Assembly: GCA_930986425.1 (NCBI GenBank)
Contig: CAKNJR010000002.1
Span: 62,001 to 126,000 of the forward strand
Length of the DNA: 64,000 nucleotides
Origin: an uncultured Clostridium sp.
GTDB lineage: Bacteria; Bacillota; Clostridia; TANB77; CAG-508
Reading direction: 5' to 3'
The position numbers and the translations under genes were made by a program. The notes below the pieces were generated by a model that did no database searches, was not told the origin of the DNA, and worked only from the letters and a program-made list of their open reading frames with translations. Below, in pieces: positions 42,695 to 50,324 of the stretch; the stretch's first letter is position 1, and every line of letters starts with the position of its first letter.

Positions 42695-42803
42695 TTTCAT
42701 TTGTACGGTTTTTAATTCAAAAGCTAACAACTAAAATAATAATCAGTAATTAGCTATTTACATTATACAAATGAAAGCATGAAAAATCAATAAAAGTGCT
42801 GAA
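42695..42803. promoter_or_regulatory. Regulatory region: inverted repeat and shared TTCAGCACTTTT box
   Basis: TTTCATTTGTA (42695-42705) is repeated inverted as TACAAATGAAA (42766-42776). Next, AAAAGTGCTGAA (42792-42803) is the complement of the repeat found at 34077-34098 in the ICE. The region lies between the DUF6076-like gene and the excisionase-like gene. Confidence 0.55.
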
Positions 42804-42842
42804 TTTGTTAAAAATATTGTTGAAAAATGAGGAGGTGATCAT

Positions 42843-43046
42843 ATGAACGAGTTACCAAAAGTTAAAAGAACAACTCTAACAATGAGAGAAACAGCAGAAT
42901 ATTTAGGAATATCATATTGGCTTGTAAATCAGCTAGTAAGGAGAAAACAAATACCATGTGCTAGAGTAGGTGGAAGAGTATTATTTAGAGTACAAGCTTT
43001 AGATGAATATTTAAAGGAAAAAGAAGAAAATTCTATAAGAAAATAA
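42843..43046 (+). CDS. Excisionase-family helix-turn-helix protein (second element)
   Basis: A 67-residue protein with TLTMRETAEYLGISYWLVNQ as the HTH and ARVGGRVLFRVQALDEYL as wing. Very similar to the 74-residue protein at 23966-24190 in the ICE. AGGAGGTGATC precedes the start. Likely the excision or regulatory factor of the second element. Its proximity to the shared TTCAGCACTTTT box suggests common control. Confidence 0.82.
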   Translation: MNELPKVKRTTLTMRETAEYLGISYWLVNQLVRRKQIPCARVGGRVLFRVQALDEYLKEKEENSIRK

Positions 43047-43062
43047 GAAAGGAGTATTATAT

Positions 43063-43614
43063 ATGCAATGGATTAAAGTGTTTACAAATATATTTGCAAA
43101 TCCTAAAATTCAGTTGTTACTCAAAGAACGTGATGGGGACACGTTCTTTAGAGTATGGATCCAATTACTGACACTTGCCGGAATATCTATGCAAGATGGA
43201 AGAATTATGATGTCAGAAAATACAACAATAACAGTAGAAAATCTTGCAACAATTACACACAAATCAACCAAAAAGATTCAAAATATATTGAACAAGTTAA
43301 TCCATTTTGAAATGATAATTTTTGAGGACAATATATATAGAATTAAAAATTGGGACAAGTACCAAAGTGCTGATAAATATGAGATTATAAAACAACAAAA
43401 TAGAGAAAGACAAAAAAGATTTAGAGAAACTCAAAAAGATGGAAATAACGTTAATGTAACGTTAGGTAACGATGGAGAAAAGAATAAAAAAGAAAATAAT
43501 AAATTAGAGAATAATAAAAAAGATTTTTCAAGAAAGAAAGGTTATTTAGATTATGAACAAAGGGAATATCCTCCAGAATTTTTTGAAGTGCTTTATGATA
43601 ATTTAAGAAAGTGA
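43063..43614 (+). CDS. Phage replisome organizer-like replication protein
   Basis: A 183-residue protein whose N-terminal domain (WIKVFTNIFANPKIQLL, FFRVWIQLLTLAG, NLATITHKSTKKIQ) is that of phage replisome organizers. A lysine/asparagine-rich linker follows, then a short C-terminal motif (YLDYEQREYPPEFFEVL) of the kind that recruits a helicase loader. It suggests that the element can replicate after excision, which would help a satellite survive transfer. No helicase loader follows; a small 50-residue gene does. Confidence 0.8.
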   Translation: MQWIKVFTNIFANPKIQLLLKERDGDTFFRVWIQLLTLAGISMQDGRIMMSENTTITVENLATITHKSTKKIQNILNKLIHFEMIIFEDNIYRIKNWDKYQSADKYEIIKQQNRERQKRFRETQKDGNNVNVTLGNDGEKNKKENNKLENNKKDFSRKKGYLDYEQREYPPEFFEVLYDNLRK

Positions 43615-43621
43615 GGTAAAT

Positions 43622-43774
43622 ATGAAGGAATATAAGAATAATGAAAATATAAATAATAAAACTATATTTTCTACAACGTTTAAATTAGATATTGTAGAAA
43701 AGAGTCATTATGAATTTAAATCATATAATGATTTATTAAAAAAAATTGAAGAATATATTGCAGATAATTATTAG
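43622..43774 (+). CDS. 50-residue hypothetical protein
   Basis: A short ORF of 50 codons starting ATG 43622, with TGAGGT upstream and eight bases after the replication gene. Charged, with a helical C-terminus (SYNDLLKKIEEYIADNY). It is followed by a terminator. No family recognised; the ribosome site and tight spacing support it being real. Confidence 0.5.
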   Translation: MKEYKNNENINNKTIFSTTFKLDIVEKSHYEFKSYNDLLKKIEEYIADNY

Positions 43775-43800
43775 TAAGGATAAAACATATTAGGTATTAT

Positions 43801-43860
43801 AAAAAGAAGTTCCCATTGGGGAATTTCTTTTTATAACATTAAATTCTCATCGTGAGAATT
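43801..43860 (+). terminator. Terminator plus adjacent perfect dyad
   Basis: AAAAAGAAGTTCCC (43801-43814) pairs with GGGAATTTCTTTTT (43819-43832), an intrinsic terminator ending the replication operon. Just downstream AATTCTCA-TCG-TGAGAATT (43842-43860) is a perfect dyad that may belong to the oriT-like region. Confidence 0.75.
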
Positions 43861-43878
43861 CTAAAAAAGATTCTCCAA

Positions 43879-43940
43879 GCAAGATTCCCTTTTGTATGTA
43901 CAAAAGGTTGATCAAGTAGTCAAGCTACATAAGTTTTATT
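43879..43940. other. oriT: oriT-like sequence of the second element
   Basis: Matches the ICE oriT region (1954-2034) across GCAAGATTCCC, hairpin CCTTTTGT (43888-43895) / ACAAAAGG (43900-43907), TTGATCAAG, hairpin GTAG (43916-43919) / CTAC (43925-43928), and CATAAGTTTTATT. About 20 bases between the hairpins are missing relative to the ICE. In each hairpin one base pair differs from the ICE, with both partners changed, so pairing is kept. It probably lets the ICE relaxase mobilise this element. Confidence 0.78.
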
Positions 43941-44067
43941 TTGGAAATCATTTGAATTTAGATAATAATTAGAATTGAAAAATGTAAAAAACAGATAATA
44001 TTATAAAAGCTTGGATTATAATTTTGAATGTCTAATAGAATAAAAATTAGGAAAATGAATTGTAAAT

Positions 44068-44124
44068 ATAGAAGAAATAAATTTGTATGAAATAAGAAGG
44101 ATAGGCAATAAAATAAATAATAAA
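44068..44124 (+). pseudogene. Remnant of a mobC gene
   Basis: This stretch translates as IEEINLYEIRRIGNKINNK and a stop, aligning with the MobC core ITELRRIGNNINQ of the ICE gene at 2054. It lies about 130 bases after the oriT-like sequence, as in the ICE. No start codon or intact frame exists around it. The rest of 43941-44200 is AT-rich and without other genes. Interpreted as decay of an original mob locus. Confidence 0.6.
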
Positions 44125-44205
44125 TAAGAATGAAAAGTCAGTTTATTTGAATTAATGAGTATCTGAAGAAAATTCTAAAATATTATATTAAATTAGTAGT
44201 AATAG

Positions 44206-44234
44206 TTGAGAAAAAAAGTTATCTGTGATATAAA
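44206..44234 (+). promoter_or_regulatory. Promoter for the DpnII-type operon
   Basis: TTGAGA (44206-44211), 17 bp ending TGTGA, TATAAA (44229-44234). Drives the gene at 44270 and probably the methylases behind it. Confidence 0.6.
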
Positions 44235-44269
44235 GTATATTAGTTTCATTAATTATAAGGAGACCAAGT

Positions 44270-45253
44270 ATGAAATATATAAATAGGAATGATAAAGAAT
44301 ATTTTGAATATAGTTTTGAAGATAATGAAGCTATATTTGAAATGGATGTAATAAAAAATGCTAAAAATATTTTTGGAGAAAAAACGATTTACATTGATTT
44401 AAAGAAATTATTAAAAACTAATAAAAAATATGAAGGAGCTATTCCAGATGGATATTTGTTGGATTTTACTATAGAGTGTAATCCTAGATTATATTTGGTT
44501 GAAAATGAGGTTAGAAATCATAGTATAAAGACTCATATTGCACCACAGATAATGAACTTCTTTTTAAATTACAAAGACTCTTTTGTAAAGATAAAAGAGG
44601 AAATAATCAAATATTTACAAAATGAAAAAATATCAATAGATACTTATATGCAAAAAACAACATATAGAAATATTGATGATATGTTAACATGTTTGATTTT
44701 AAATGAAAAGTTAGGTGTTATTATCGTAATAGATGATGCTGATGAAAGGCTATATGAATTAAAAAATGGTTTTGGATTTGATTTAGAAATATTAGAATTA
44801 AAGAAGTATATTAGCAAAGATAATGATACAATATATATATTTGATAAATTTAATGAACAAGAAGAAATAATGAATGATATAGATGCGGTAGAGGAATTAG
44901 ATACAATAGTTGTGGCGGCTTATGAAGATGGATTTAAAAATGAATTTATAGAAAATAATAGGTGGTATGCTGTAAATATTGGAATAAATAGAATTGACTC
45001 ATTAAAATATATTGCAGTTTATCAAAAAAGACCTATTAAAGCAATAACATATTATGCTGAAATAGCAGATATTAAATTATACAAAGATACAGGGAAATAC
45101 ATTATATATTTTAAAGATAAAGCAAAAAAATTAAAGCAACCTATACCATTAAATCCTAAAAACCCTAACAAAGCACCACAAGGAAGAGTTTATACCAATA
45201 TTGGTAGAATATTAAATGCCGATAATAAAACAACATTGGACGATATTTTTTAA
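44270..45253 (+). CDS. Predicted nuclease-like protein of the restriction cluster
   Basis: A 327-residue protein. The N-terminal domain contains IPDGYLLDFTIECNPRLYLVENEV, resembling a PD-(D/E)xK nuclease core (PD, then E-x-E in a strand), followed by HSIKTHIAPQIMNFFLNYK. The C-terminal part is strand-rich (YIAVYQKRPIKAITYYAEI). It has its own promoter and is 12 bases upstream of the dam-like gene, so it belongs to the restriction operon. The nuclease call is from fold pattern only; the DpnII-family enzyme downstream is the more certain restriction enzyme. Confidence 0.55.
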   Translation: MKYINRNDKEYFEYSFEDNEAIFEMDVIKNAKNIFGEKTIYIDLKKLLKTNKKYEGAIPDGYLLDFTIECNPRLYLVENEVRNHSIKTHIAPQIMNFFLNYKDSFVKIKEEIIKYLQNEKISIDTYMQKTTYRNIDDMLTCLILNEKLGVIIVIDDADERLYELKNGFGFDLEILELKKYISKDNDTIYIFDKFNEQEEIMNDIDAVEELDTIVVAAYEDGFKNEFIENNRWYAVNIGINRIDSLKYIAVYQKRPIKAITYYAEIADIKLYKDTGKYIIYFKDKAKKLKQPIPLNPKNPNKAPQGRVYTNIGRILNADNKTTLDDIF

Positions 45254-45265
45254 AGAGGTGGAAAA

Positions 45266-46237
45266 ATGCATAATAAAATAAAGCCATTTGTAAAATGGGC
45301 AGGAGGCAAAGGTAGCATATTAAATCAATTGGAAAAGTTTTATCCATCAGAGTTACAAAATGGCAAAATAGATTGTTATATAGAGCCTTTTGTTGGTGGA
45401 GGAGCAGTATTAATAGATATACTGCAAAATTATAAAGTTAAAGAAGCATATGCTTTTGATATAAATTTAGAATTAATAAATTCTTATAATGTAATAAAAA
45501 ATAATGTTGATGAATTAATATCTAATTTAAAGTTATTAGAAAGAGAATATTTGTGTATGGAAAAAGAAAATAGAAAAGAATACTTCTATCAAATAAGAAA
45601 AAAGTATAATTCACACAAATTAGCTAAAGATGAAATGTCAGTACAAAAGGCAGTAGAATTTATATTTTTAAATAGAACATGTTTTAACGGATTATATAGA
45701 GTAAATAAAAATGGAGATTTTAATGTTCCTATGGGAAATTATAAAAATCCAGCTATTTGTGATGAGGAAAACTTAAGGGGACTATCTAACCTTATAAAAA
45801 ATGTAAATTTTCAATATGGAGATTATAGAACAAGTGAAAAATATATAAAGAAAAATACTTTTGTATATTTTGATCCACCATATAGACCTTTAAATGTTAC
45901 ATCAGGATTTACGTCATATACTAAGGAAGATTTTGATGATGAAAATCAAAAAGAATTAGCTTTATACTACAGAAAATTAAACAAGAATAATGTAAAAGTT
46001 ATGCTTAGTAATTCAAATCCAAAGAATACAAATGAGGATGATTTCTTTTTTGAAAACATCTATAAGGGATTTAATATTAATAAAGTTTATGCAAAAAGAA
46101 TGATAAATGCTAATTCAAAAGGAAGAGGTGAAATATCCGAACTTCTAATAACAAATTATGAAGCAGAGAATTCTTATAATGGAGAAATAAAATGTATAGA
46201 GGGAAATACTATTTTGAATCCGATAACTTCAAATTGA
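45266..46237 (+). CDS. dpnM: DpnM-type DNA adenine methylase (GATC)
   Basis: A 323-residue D12-class adenine methylase. The N-terminal KPFVKWAGGKGSILNQL binds AdoMet, YIEPFVGGGAVL (FxGxG) follows near residue 40, and the catalytic DPPY is in FVYFDPPYRPL near residue 202. Dam/DpnM enzymes methylate adenine in GATC. It overlaps the DpnA-like methylase by 46 bp and is followed by a DpnII-family endonuclease, which is the order of the classical DpnII system. Confidence 0.92.
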   Translation: MHNKIKPFVKWAGGKGSILNQLEKFYPSELQNGKIDCYIEPFVGGGAVLIDILQNYKVKEAYAFDINLELINSYNVIKNNVDELISNLKLLEREYLCMEKENRKEYFYQIRKKYNSHKLAKDEMSVQKAVEFIFLNRTCFNGLYRVNKNGDFNVPMGNYKNPAICDEENLRGLSNLIKNVNFQYGDYRTSEKYIKKNTFVYFDPPYRPLNVTSGFTSYTKEDFDDENQKELALYYRKLNKNNVKVMLSNSNPKNTNEDDFFFENIYKGFNINKVYAKRMINANSKGRGEISELLITNYEAENSYNGEIKCIEGNTILNPITSN

Positions 46238-46968
46238 TTTATAATGATATATTTAAAGTGATTAAAAAATTTGAAGATAAGAGTATAGATATGATTTTTG
46301 CAGATCCACCATATTTTCTTTCTGGAAATGGTATTACATGTAGCGGAGGAAAAATGGTTAGTGTTAATAAAGGCGAATGGGATAAAGCATTAACAATTAA
46401 AGAAAAACATAAGTTTAACAAAAAATGGATAAAAGAATGTTATAGAATTTTAAAAGATAATGGAACTATATGGATAAGTGGTACAGTACATAATATTTAT
46501 TCAATTGGTATGGCACTTGAAGAAGAAGGGTTTAAAATAATAAATAATATAACATGGCAAAAGACTAATCCACCACCAAATTTGGCGTGTAAGACATTTA
46601 CACATTCAACAGAAACTATACTATGGGCAAAGAAAAATTTAAAAAATATAAAGTATACATTCAATTATACTTTAATGAAAGAGATTAACAATAATAAACA
46701 AATGAAAGATGTTTGGACAACTTCGTTAACAAAACAATCCGAAAAGAAGTGTGGCAAACATCCAACGCAAAAACCTTTAGAAATATTGGATAAAATAATA
46801 CTTGCTTCAACAAAAGAAAAAGATTTGATTCTAGATCCATTTTGTGGTAGTAGTACAACAGGAATATCAGCAGCTAGATTAAATAGAAGATATATAGGGA
46901 TAGATAACGAGAAAGAATATATAGAACTATCTATAAGAAGATACAAAAAAATGAAGGAGGAACAATAA
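46192..46968 (+). CDS. dpnA: DpnA-type second adenine methylase
   Basis: A 258-residue beta-class methylase with DPPY in DMIFADPPYFLSGNG near residue 36, the GKMVSVNKGEWDKA segment, and motif I placed late (ILDPFCGSSTTGISA near residue 217). The DpnA family methylates GATC, including on single-stranded DNA, and in the DpnII system protects incoming transferred plasmids. That property would suit an element moved by conjugation as a single strand. GGAG lies upstream of ATG 46192. Confidence 0.9.
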   Translation: MYRGKYYFESDNFKLIYNDIFKVIKKFEDKSIDMIFADPPYFLSGNGITCSGGKMVSVNKGEWDKALTIKEKHKFNKKWIKECYRILKDNGTIWISGTVHNIYSIGMALEEEGFKIINNITWQKTNPPPNLACKTFTHSTETILWAKKNLKNIKYTFNYTLMKEINNNKQMKDVWTTSLTKQSEKKCGKHPTQKPLEILDKIILASTKEKDLILDPFCGSSTTGISAARLNRRYIGIDNEKEYIELSIRRYKKMKEEQ

Positions 46969-47903
46969 TGTACTTAGAAATGGATTATGATAAGTTGTCA
47001 GAAATATTTGTAAATAATTTATTGGAAACTAATAGAGGGTTTGATTTTTATGTTAATTGGGAAAATGCAAAAGCATATAAAGAATTTGAGATAGAATTGA
47101 ATGCAATGAATGTATTGATAAGAGCAGATAATATTAAAGAAAAATTTTACAAATTAGTAGAAACAGTACCAACAGTTATTGCTACTTTTCCATTATTATT
47201 TGCACTTTCAAAAAATGAAAGAACAGAAGTATGGAATGGAAAAAATTTATTAGCAGTTGTTGGTGACGAAATAGGAAATGATGAAAATTTGAAGTTTTCT
47301 TTTGAAATAGAGAAATTAAAACAAGGTCTGTCTAAAAAGGAAATAGAAAATTATTATTATTTCTTTGAAAGAATTGGTTTAAAAAATTTATGTGAAAATC
47401 TAGCTGAAAAAAGTTTAACTGATTATGTTATTGGAGTATTAGTAGGATTAGATTCTAATGGCAGAAAAAACAGGGGTGGAACAGCATTTGAAGATGCTTG
47501 TGAGCCAGTAATAAAGAAAATTTGCGAAAAATACAATGTAACAATGTTATCACAAAAGCAATTTAAAAAATTAAAAGAATATGGTTTTACTATATCGGAA
47601 GATATTGCAAATAGAAAAGCAGATTTTATATTAATAAAAGATAATAAAGCTTTAAATATAGAAGTGGATTATTTCTTTAGAGGAGGCTCAAAACCTGAAG
47701 AAATAATTGATAGTTATATTAATAGGCAACATGATTTAGATAAGTTAAATATGGGATTTGTACTATTAACAGATGGTTTATGTTGGGATAATAAATCAAA
47801 AAATCAGTTACAAAAGGGATTTAGAAATATGAATTATCTTATGAACTTTTATCTTGCAAAGAATGGAATGCTAGAAGAAGTAATAAAAGAATATTTCAAA
47901 TAA
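46968..47903 (+). CDS. dpnB: DpnII-family type II restriction endonuclease
   Basis: A 311-residue DpnII-family enzyme that cuts unmethylated GATC. Recognisable segments are FDFYVNWENAKAYKEFEIELN, VPTVIATFPLLFALSKNER, GGTAFEDACEPVIKKIC, and the nuclease core ADFILIKDNKALNIEVDYFF. Length is normal. It overlaps dpnA by one base (TAATG), so expression of nuclease and methylases is coupled. It should confer GATC restriction on the host carrying the element. Confidence 0.92.
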   Translation: MYLEMDYDKLSEIFVNNLLETNRGFDFYVNWENAKAYKEFEIELNAMNVLIRADNIKEKFYKLVETVPTVIATFPLLFALSKNERTEVWNGKNLLAVVGDEIGNDENLKFSFEIEKLKQGLSKKEIENYYYFFERIGLKNLCENLAEKSLTDYVIGVLVGLDSNGRKNRGGTAFEDACEPVIKKICEKYNVTMLSQKQFKKLKEYGFTISEDIANRKADFILIKDNKALNIEVDYFFRGGSKPEEIIDSYINRQHDLDKLNMGFVLLTDGLCWDNKSKNQLQKGFRNMNYLMNFYLAKNGMLEEVIKEYFK

Positions 47904-47927
47904 AAGATATTATAAAAGTTTTTGGGG

Positions 47928-47949
47928 GCAACTTTTTTATTAAAGTTGC
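47928..47949 (+). terminator. Hairpin between the endonuclease and the third methylase
   Basis: GCAACTTT (47928-47935) / AAAGTTGC (47942-47949), followed by TCTTTAC. A weak terminator or attenuator, preceded by GGGGG. Confidence 0.5.
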
Positions 47950-47975
47950 TCTTTACAATTAAGGAGGAATGTTTA

Positions 47976-48701
47976 TTGATATATAATCCAAAAGAATTTA
48001 AACTAGAAAAAACTACAATATGGAGTTTTAAAGAAAGAGGAAAATGGGCAACACATAAAGGAGATTATAGAGGTAATTGCCCACCACAAGTACCAAGAAA
48101 TTTAATATTAAAATATACGAAAGAAAACGATATAGTATTAGATCCTTTTTGTGGAAGTGGTACATCGATGATAGAATGTAAATTACTAAATAGAAAAGGA
48201 ATAGGAATTGATATAAATATAGATGCTTTAAAATTAGCTAAAAGTAGATTAAACTTTGAATACCAAACTATATATGAACCAAGATTATTAAGGGCAAATT
48301 CAACTAATTTACAAAAAATAATACCAAATGAAAAAATAGATTTTATATTTGCACATCCACCATATGCAGATATTATAAAATATAGTAAAGATATAGAAGA
48401 AGATTTATCAAGATTAAATTTACAAGAATTTTTAAATCAAATGAGTTTATTTTCAAAAGAATGTTTTAGGGTTCTAAAAAAAGATAAAATTTGTTCAATC
48501 TTAATAGGAGATATTAGAAAAAATAAGAATGTTATTCCATTAGGTTTTTATGTCATGAATATTTATATTCAAACAGGTTTCACGTTAAAAGAAATAATTA
48601 TAAAAGAACAACATAATTGTAAGATGACAGATTATTGGAAAAATAAGAATATGGATTTTTATTTATTGGCACACGAATATGTATTTGTATTAAAAAAATA
48701 G
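47976..48701 (+). CDS. Additional DNA methyltransferase with HPPY motif
   Basis: About 241 residues. TTG 47976 follows AAGGAGG by eight bases; longer readings start upstream in non-coding DNA. Motif I is IVLDPFCGSGTSMIECK and the catalytic motif reads AHPPYADIIKYSKD instead of DPPY. The N-terminus (TTIWSFKERGKWATHKGDYRGN) resembles methylases annotated with type II systems. Its site is unknown. It may protect against a different restriction activity or extend modification. It follows the DpnII genes with a hairpin in between. Confidence 0.8.
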   Translation: MIYNPKEFKLEKTTIWSFKERGKWATHKGDYRGNCPPQVPRNLILKYTKENDIVLDPFCGSGTSMIECKLLNRKGIGIDINIDALKLAKSRLNFEYQTIYEPRLLRANSTNLQKIIPNEKIDFIFAHPPYADIIKYSKDIEEDLSRLNLQEFLNQMSLFSKECFRVLKKDKICSILIGDIRKNKNVIPLGFYVMNIYIQTGFTLKEIIIKEQHNCKMTDYWKNKNMDFYLLAHEYVFVLKK

Positions 48702-49097
48702 AGAATAAACGTGTTAGTAAAGGAAATAGTTAAAGGATGCTTGAAAAGATTAAAAAAATATAATATACTTACTATAGTTCCAAAGTGTTCGAAATACCCT
48801 TCTATTGGTTATCGAAAGATAGCGAGAACTTTTAGTTCGCATTATTCGTGGGAATATATAAATGTATATCTAATGCAGAAAGAACAATCATACTGTTCAA
48901 AGTTCATATATTCATGATATATTATTGTTTATATTGTCATGAATAAAATTACTTTGCATATTATGCGAAGGATATGGAAATAGTTAGTTCCGGATAGTAC
49001 TACCATTCACAATTCCTAAATTAGAAGCGAAGGGCGTTTATAATAGTTTGAATAAGTGCGCACCAAACTATATAGATGTTCTAATTTACAATAGGAG
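48702..49097 (+). ncRNA. Candidate retron msr-msd RNA region
   Basis: About 400 bases upstream of the small membrane gene and reverse transcriptase. They are GC-richer than the flanks and packed with hairpins: GTTATC-GAAA-GATAGC (about 48818-48833), GCGAGAAC/GTTCGC just after, GAACA/TGTTC, ATTCATGA/TCATGAAT (about 48911-48945), and CTTTGCAT/ATGCGAAG. A 10-bp inverted repeat TAAATTAGAA (about 49019-49028) / TTCTAATTTA encloses GC plus an inner TAGTTTG/CAAACTA hairpin, ending just before the ribosome site. A 68-codon frame (48711-48917) overlaps but has atypical codons. I cannot fix the a1/a2 ends or the branching G. Confidence 0.55.
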
Positions 49098-49106
49098 GTG
49101 AATGAA

Positions 49107-49319
49107 ATGATGATATTACCTAAAAAGCAGAAACAAAAATTGGTAATTCAGTTATTGGAAAAAATAATTGAAGTTATACCTATAATTTTAGAATTTTTAG
49201 TAGTGTCAATTATTGGAACTTACTTAAGGTGGAATCCTATAATAATAGTAACTGCGATCACTGCTATCGTTGGTAATAATATAATAACTATTATTATTAA
49301 TTCTAAAAAAACTAACTAA
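49107..49319 (+). CDS. Two-TM small protein, putative retron effector
   Basis: About 70 residues. ATG 49107 is chosen at proper spacing from AGGAGG; GTG 49098 overlaps it. A basic N-terminus (LPKKQKQK) is followed by two membrane helices (about residues 22-40 and 45-64, IPIILEFLVVSIIGTYL and IIIVTAITAIVGNNIITII) and a lysine tail. It lies directly upstream of the reverse transcriptase. Some described retrons (for example the Ec48 type) use a two-TM effector that damages the membrane; this is a candidate equivalent. Confidence 0.7.
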   Translation: MMILPKKQKQKLVIQLLEKIIEVIPIILEFLVVSIIGTYLRWNPIIIVTAITAIVGNNIITIIINSKKTN

Positions 49320-49377
49320 TTTCCCTTTTTATAAGTAAATTAAAATATAATTTATTTATAAAAGGGGGAATTTTTAT

Positions 49378-50286
49378 ATGGATTTAACTACCTGTAAACT
49401 TTATGGAATTAAAAGAAAAAGAGATATAAGAGTGTTATTAAAAATAAATAGCAAAAAAAATATTAGTCAAATTTGTAATTTATATAAACCATATATTGCT
49501 AATAAAGGAAAAAAGAGACTTATTGAGCCAATAGATTCGAAAGAATTAAAATCTATTCAAAAAAGAATACAAATATTATTAAAAGATATAAAGTATGATG
49601 AAAATATTTTTTCAGGAATACCTGGAAAATCATATATTGATAATGGTTTGTATCATTTAGAAAGTAAATATGTGGTTGCACTTGATATAAATAAGTTTTT
49701 TCCTAATATTAGTAGAGAAAAAGTATATAAGTTCTTTAAAAATAAGTTAATGAATAGCAGTGATGTGGCTGAGATTTTAACAGATTTATGTACAGTTAAT
49801 TTAGAAAAAATTTCTAATTTAGATAATAATGTTTTAGACTATCTAAAAGATAATAAAATACATCAAATGAAACATATACCAACAGGATCTTCTATAAGCT
49901 GTATTATGTCCTACTTGTCTAACATTGATATGTTTAATGAAATATCAAATGTTGCAAAAATTAGTGGGTGTAAAGTTTCTATTTATGTGGATGATGTAGT
50001 TATTTCTTCAAACAAGATGATAAATAATGAGATTATTAATAAAATTATTTCGATAATAAAAAGAAATGGTTATAACATACAAAAGAAAAAATTAAAAAAG
50101 TATTATTCCAATGAGTTTAAAAGAGTAACAGGCAATATTATATCAAAAGATGGAAATAAATTAGTACTTCCTAATAAAATAAGATATAGAATTATAAAAT
50201 TAAAGAATAATAAACATATAGAAAAGGAGAAAAAAATATTAAAATTAAAAGGATATAATCAATTAATATTGCAAATACAAAAATAA
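49378..50286 (+). CDS. Retron-type reverse transcriptase
   Basis: A 302-residue reverse transcriptase. Motif A is ALDINKFFPNIS with Asp103, PTGSSIS stands at the usual PQG position (residue 168), YVDD at 203-206 carries the two catalytic Asp residues, and RVTG at 249-252 matches the VTG motif of retron RTs. The N-terminus (NKGKKRLIEPIDSKEL) is the usual retron RT0/RT1 region. Small size and absence of maturase or endonuclease domains argue against a group II intron. AGGGGGAA precedes ATG 49378. It should copy an upstream RNA into msDNA. Confidence 0.82.
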   Translation: MDLTTCKLYGIKRKRDIRVLLKINSKKNISQICNLYKPYIANKGKKRLIEPIDSKELKSIQKRIQILLKDIKYDENIFSGIPGKSYIDNGLYHLESKYVVALDINKFFPNISREKVYKFFKNKLMNSSDVAEILTDLCTVNLEKISNLDNNVLDYLKDNKIHQMKHIPTGSSISCIMSYLSNIDMFNEISNVAKISGCKVSIYVDDVVISSNKMINNEIINKIISIIKRNGYNIQKKKLKKYYSNEFKRVTGNIISKDGNKLVLPNKIRYRIIKLKNNKHIEKEKKILKLKGYNQLILQIQK

Positions 50287-50324
50287 TAAATAGAAGTGTA
50301 AAATTATTATAGTAGGTGAATAAA

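Noticed and set aside
48711..48917. 68-codon ORF with a GTG start upstream of the retron-like genes
   Set aside because: Codon use is unlike its neighbours, no good ribosome site, and the same bases form several stable hairpins. Treated as part of a structured RNA region.
49378..50286. Group II intron reverse transcriptase
   Set aside because: Too short, no maturase or endonuclease domain, has the VTG motif of retron RTs, and no domain V-like structure was noticed nearby.
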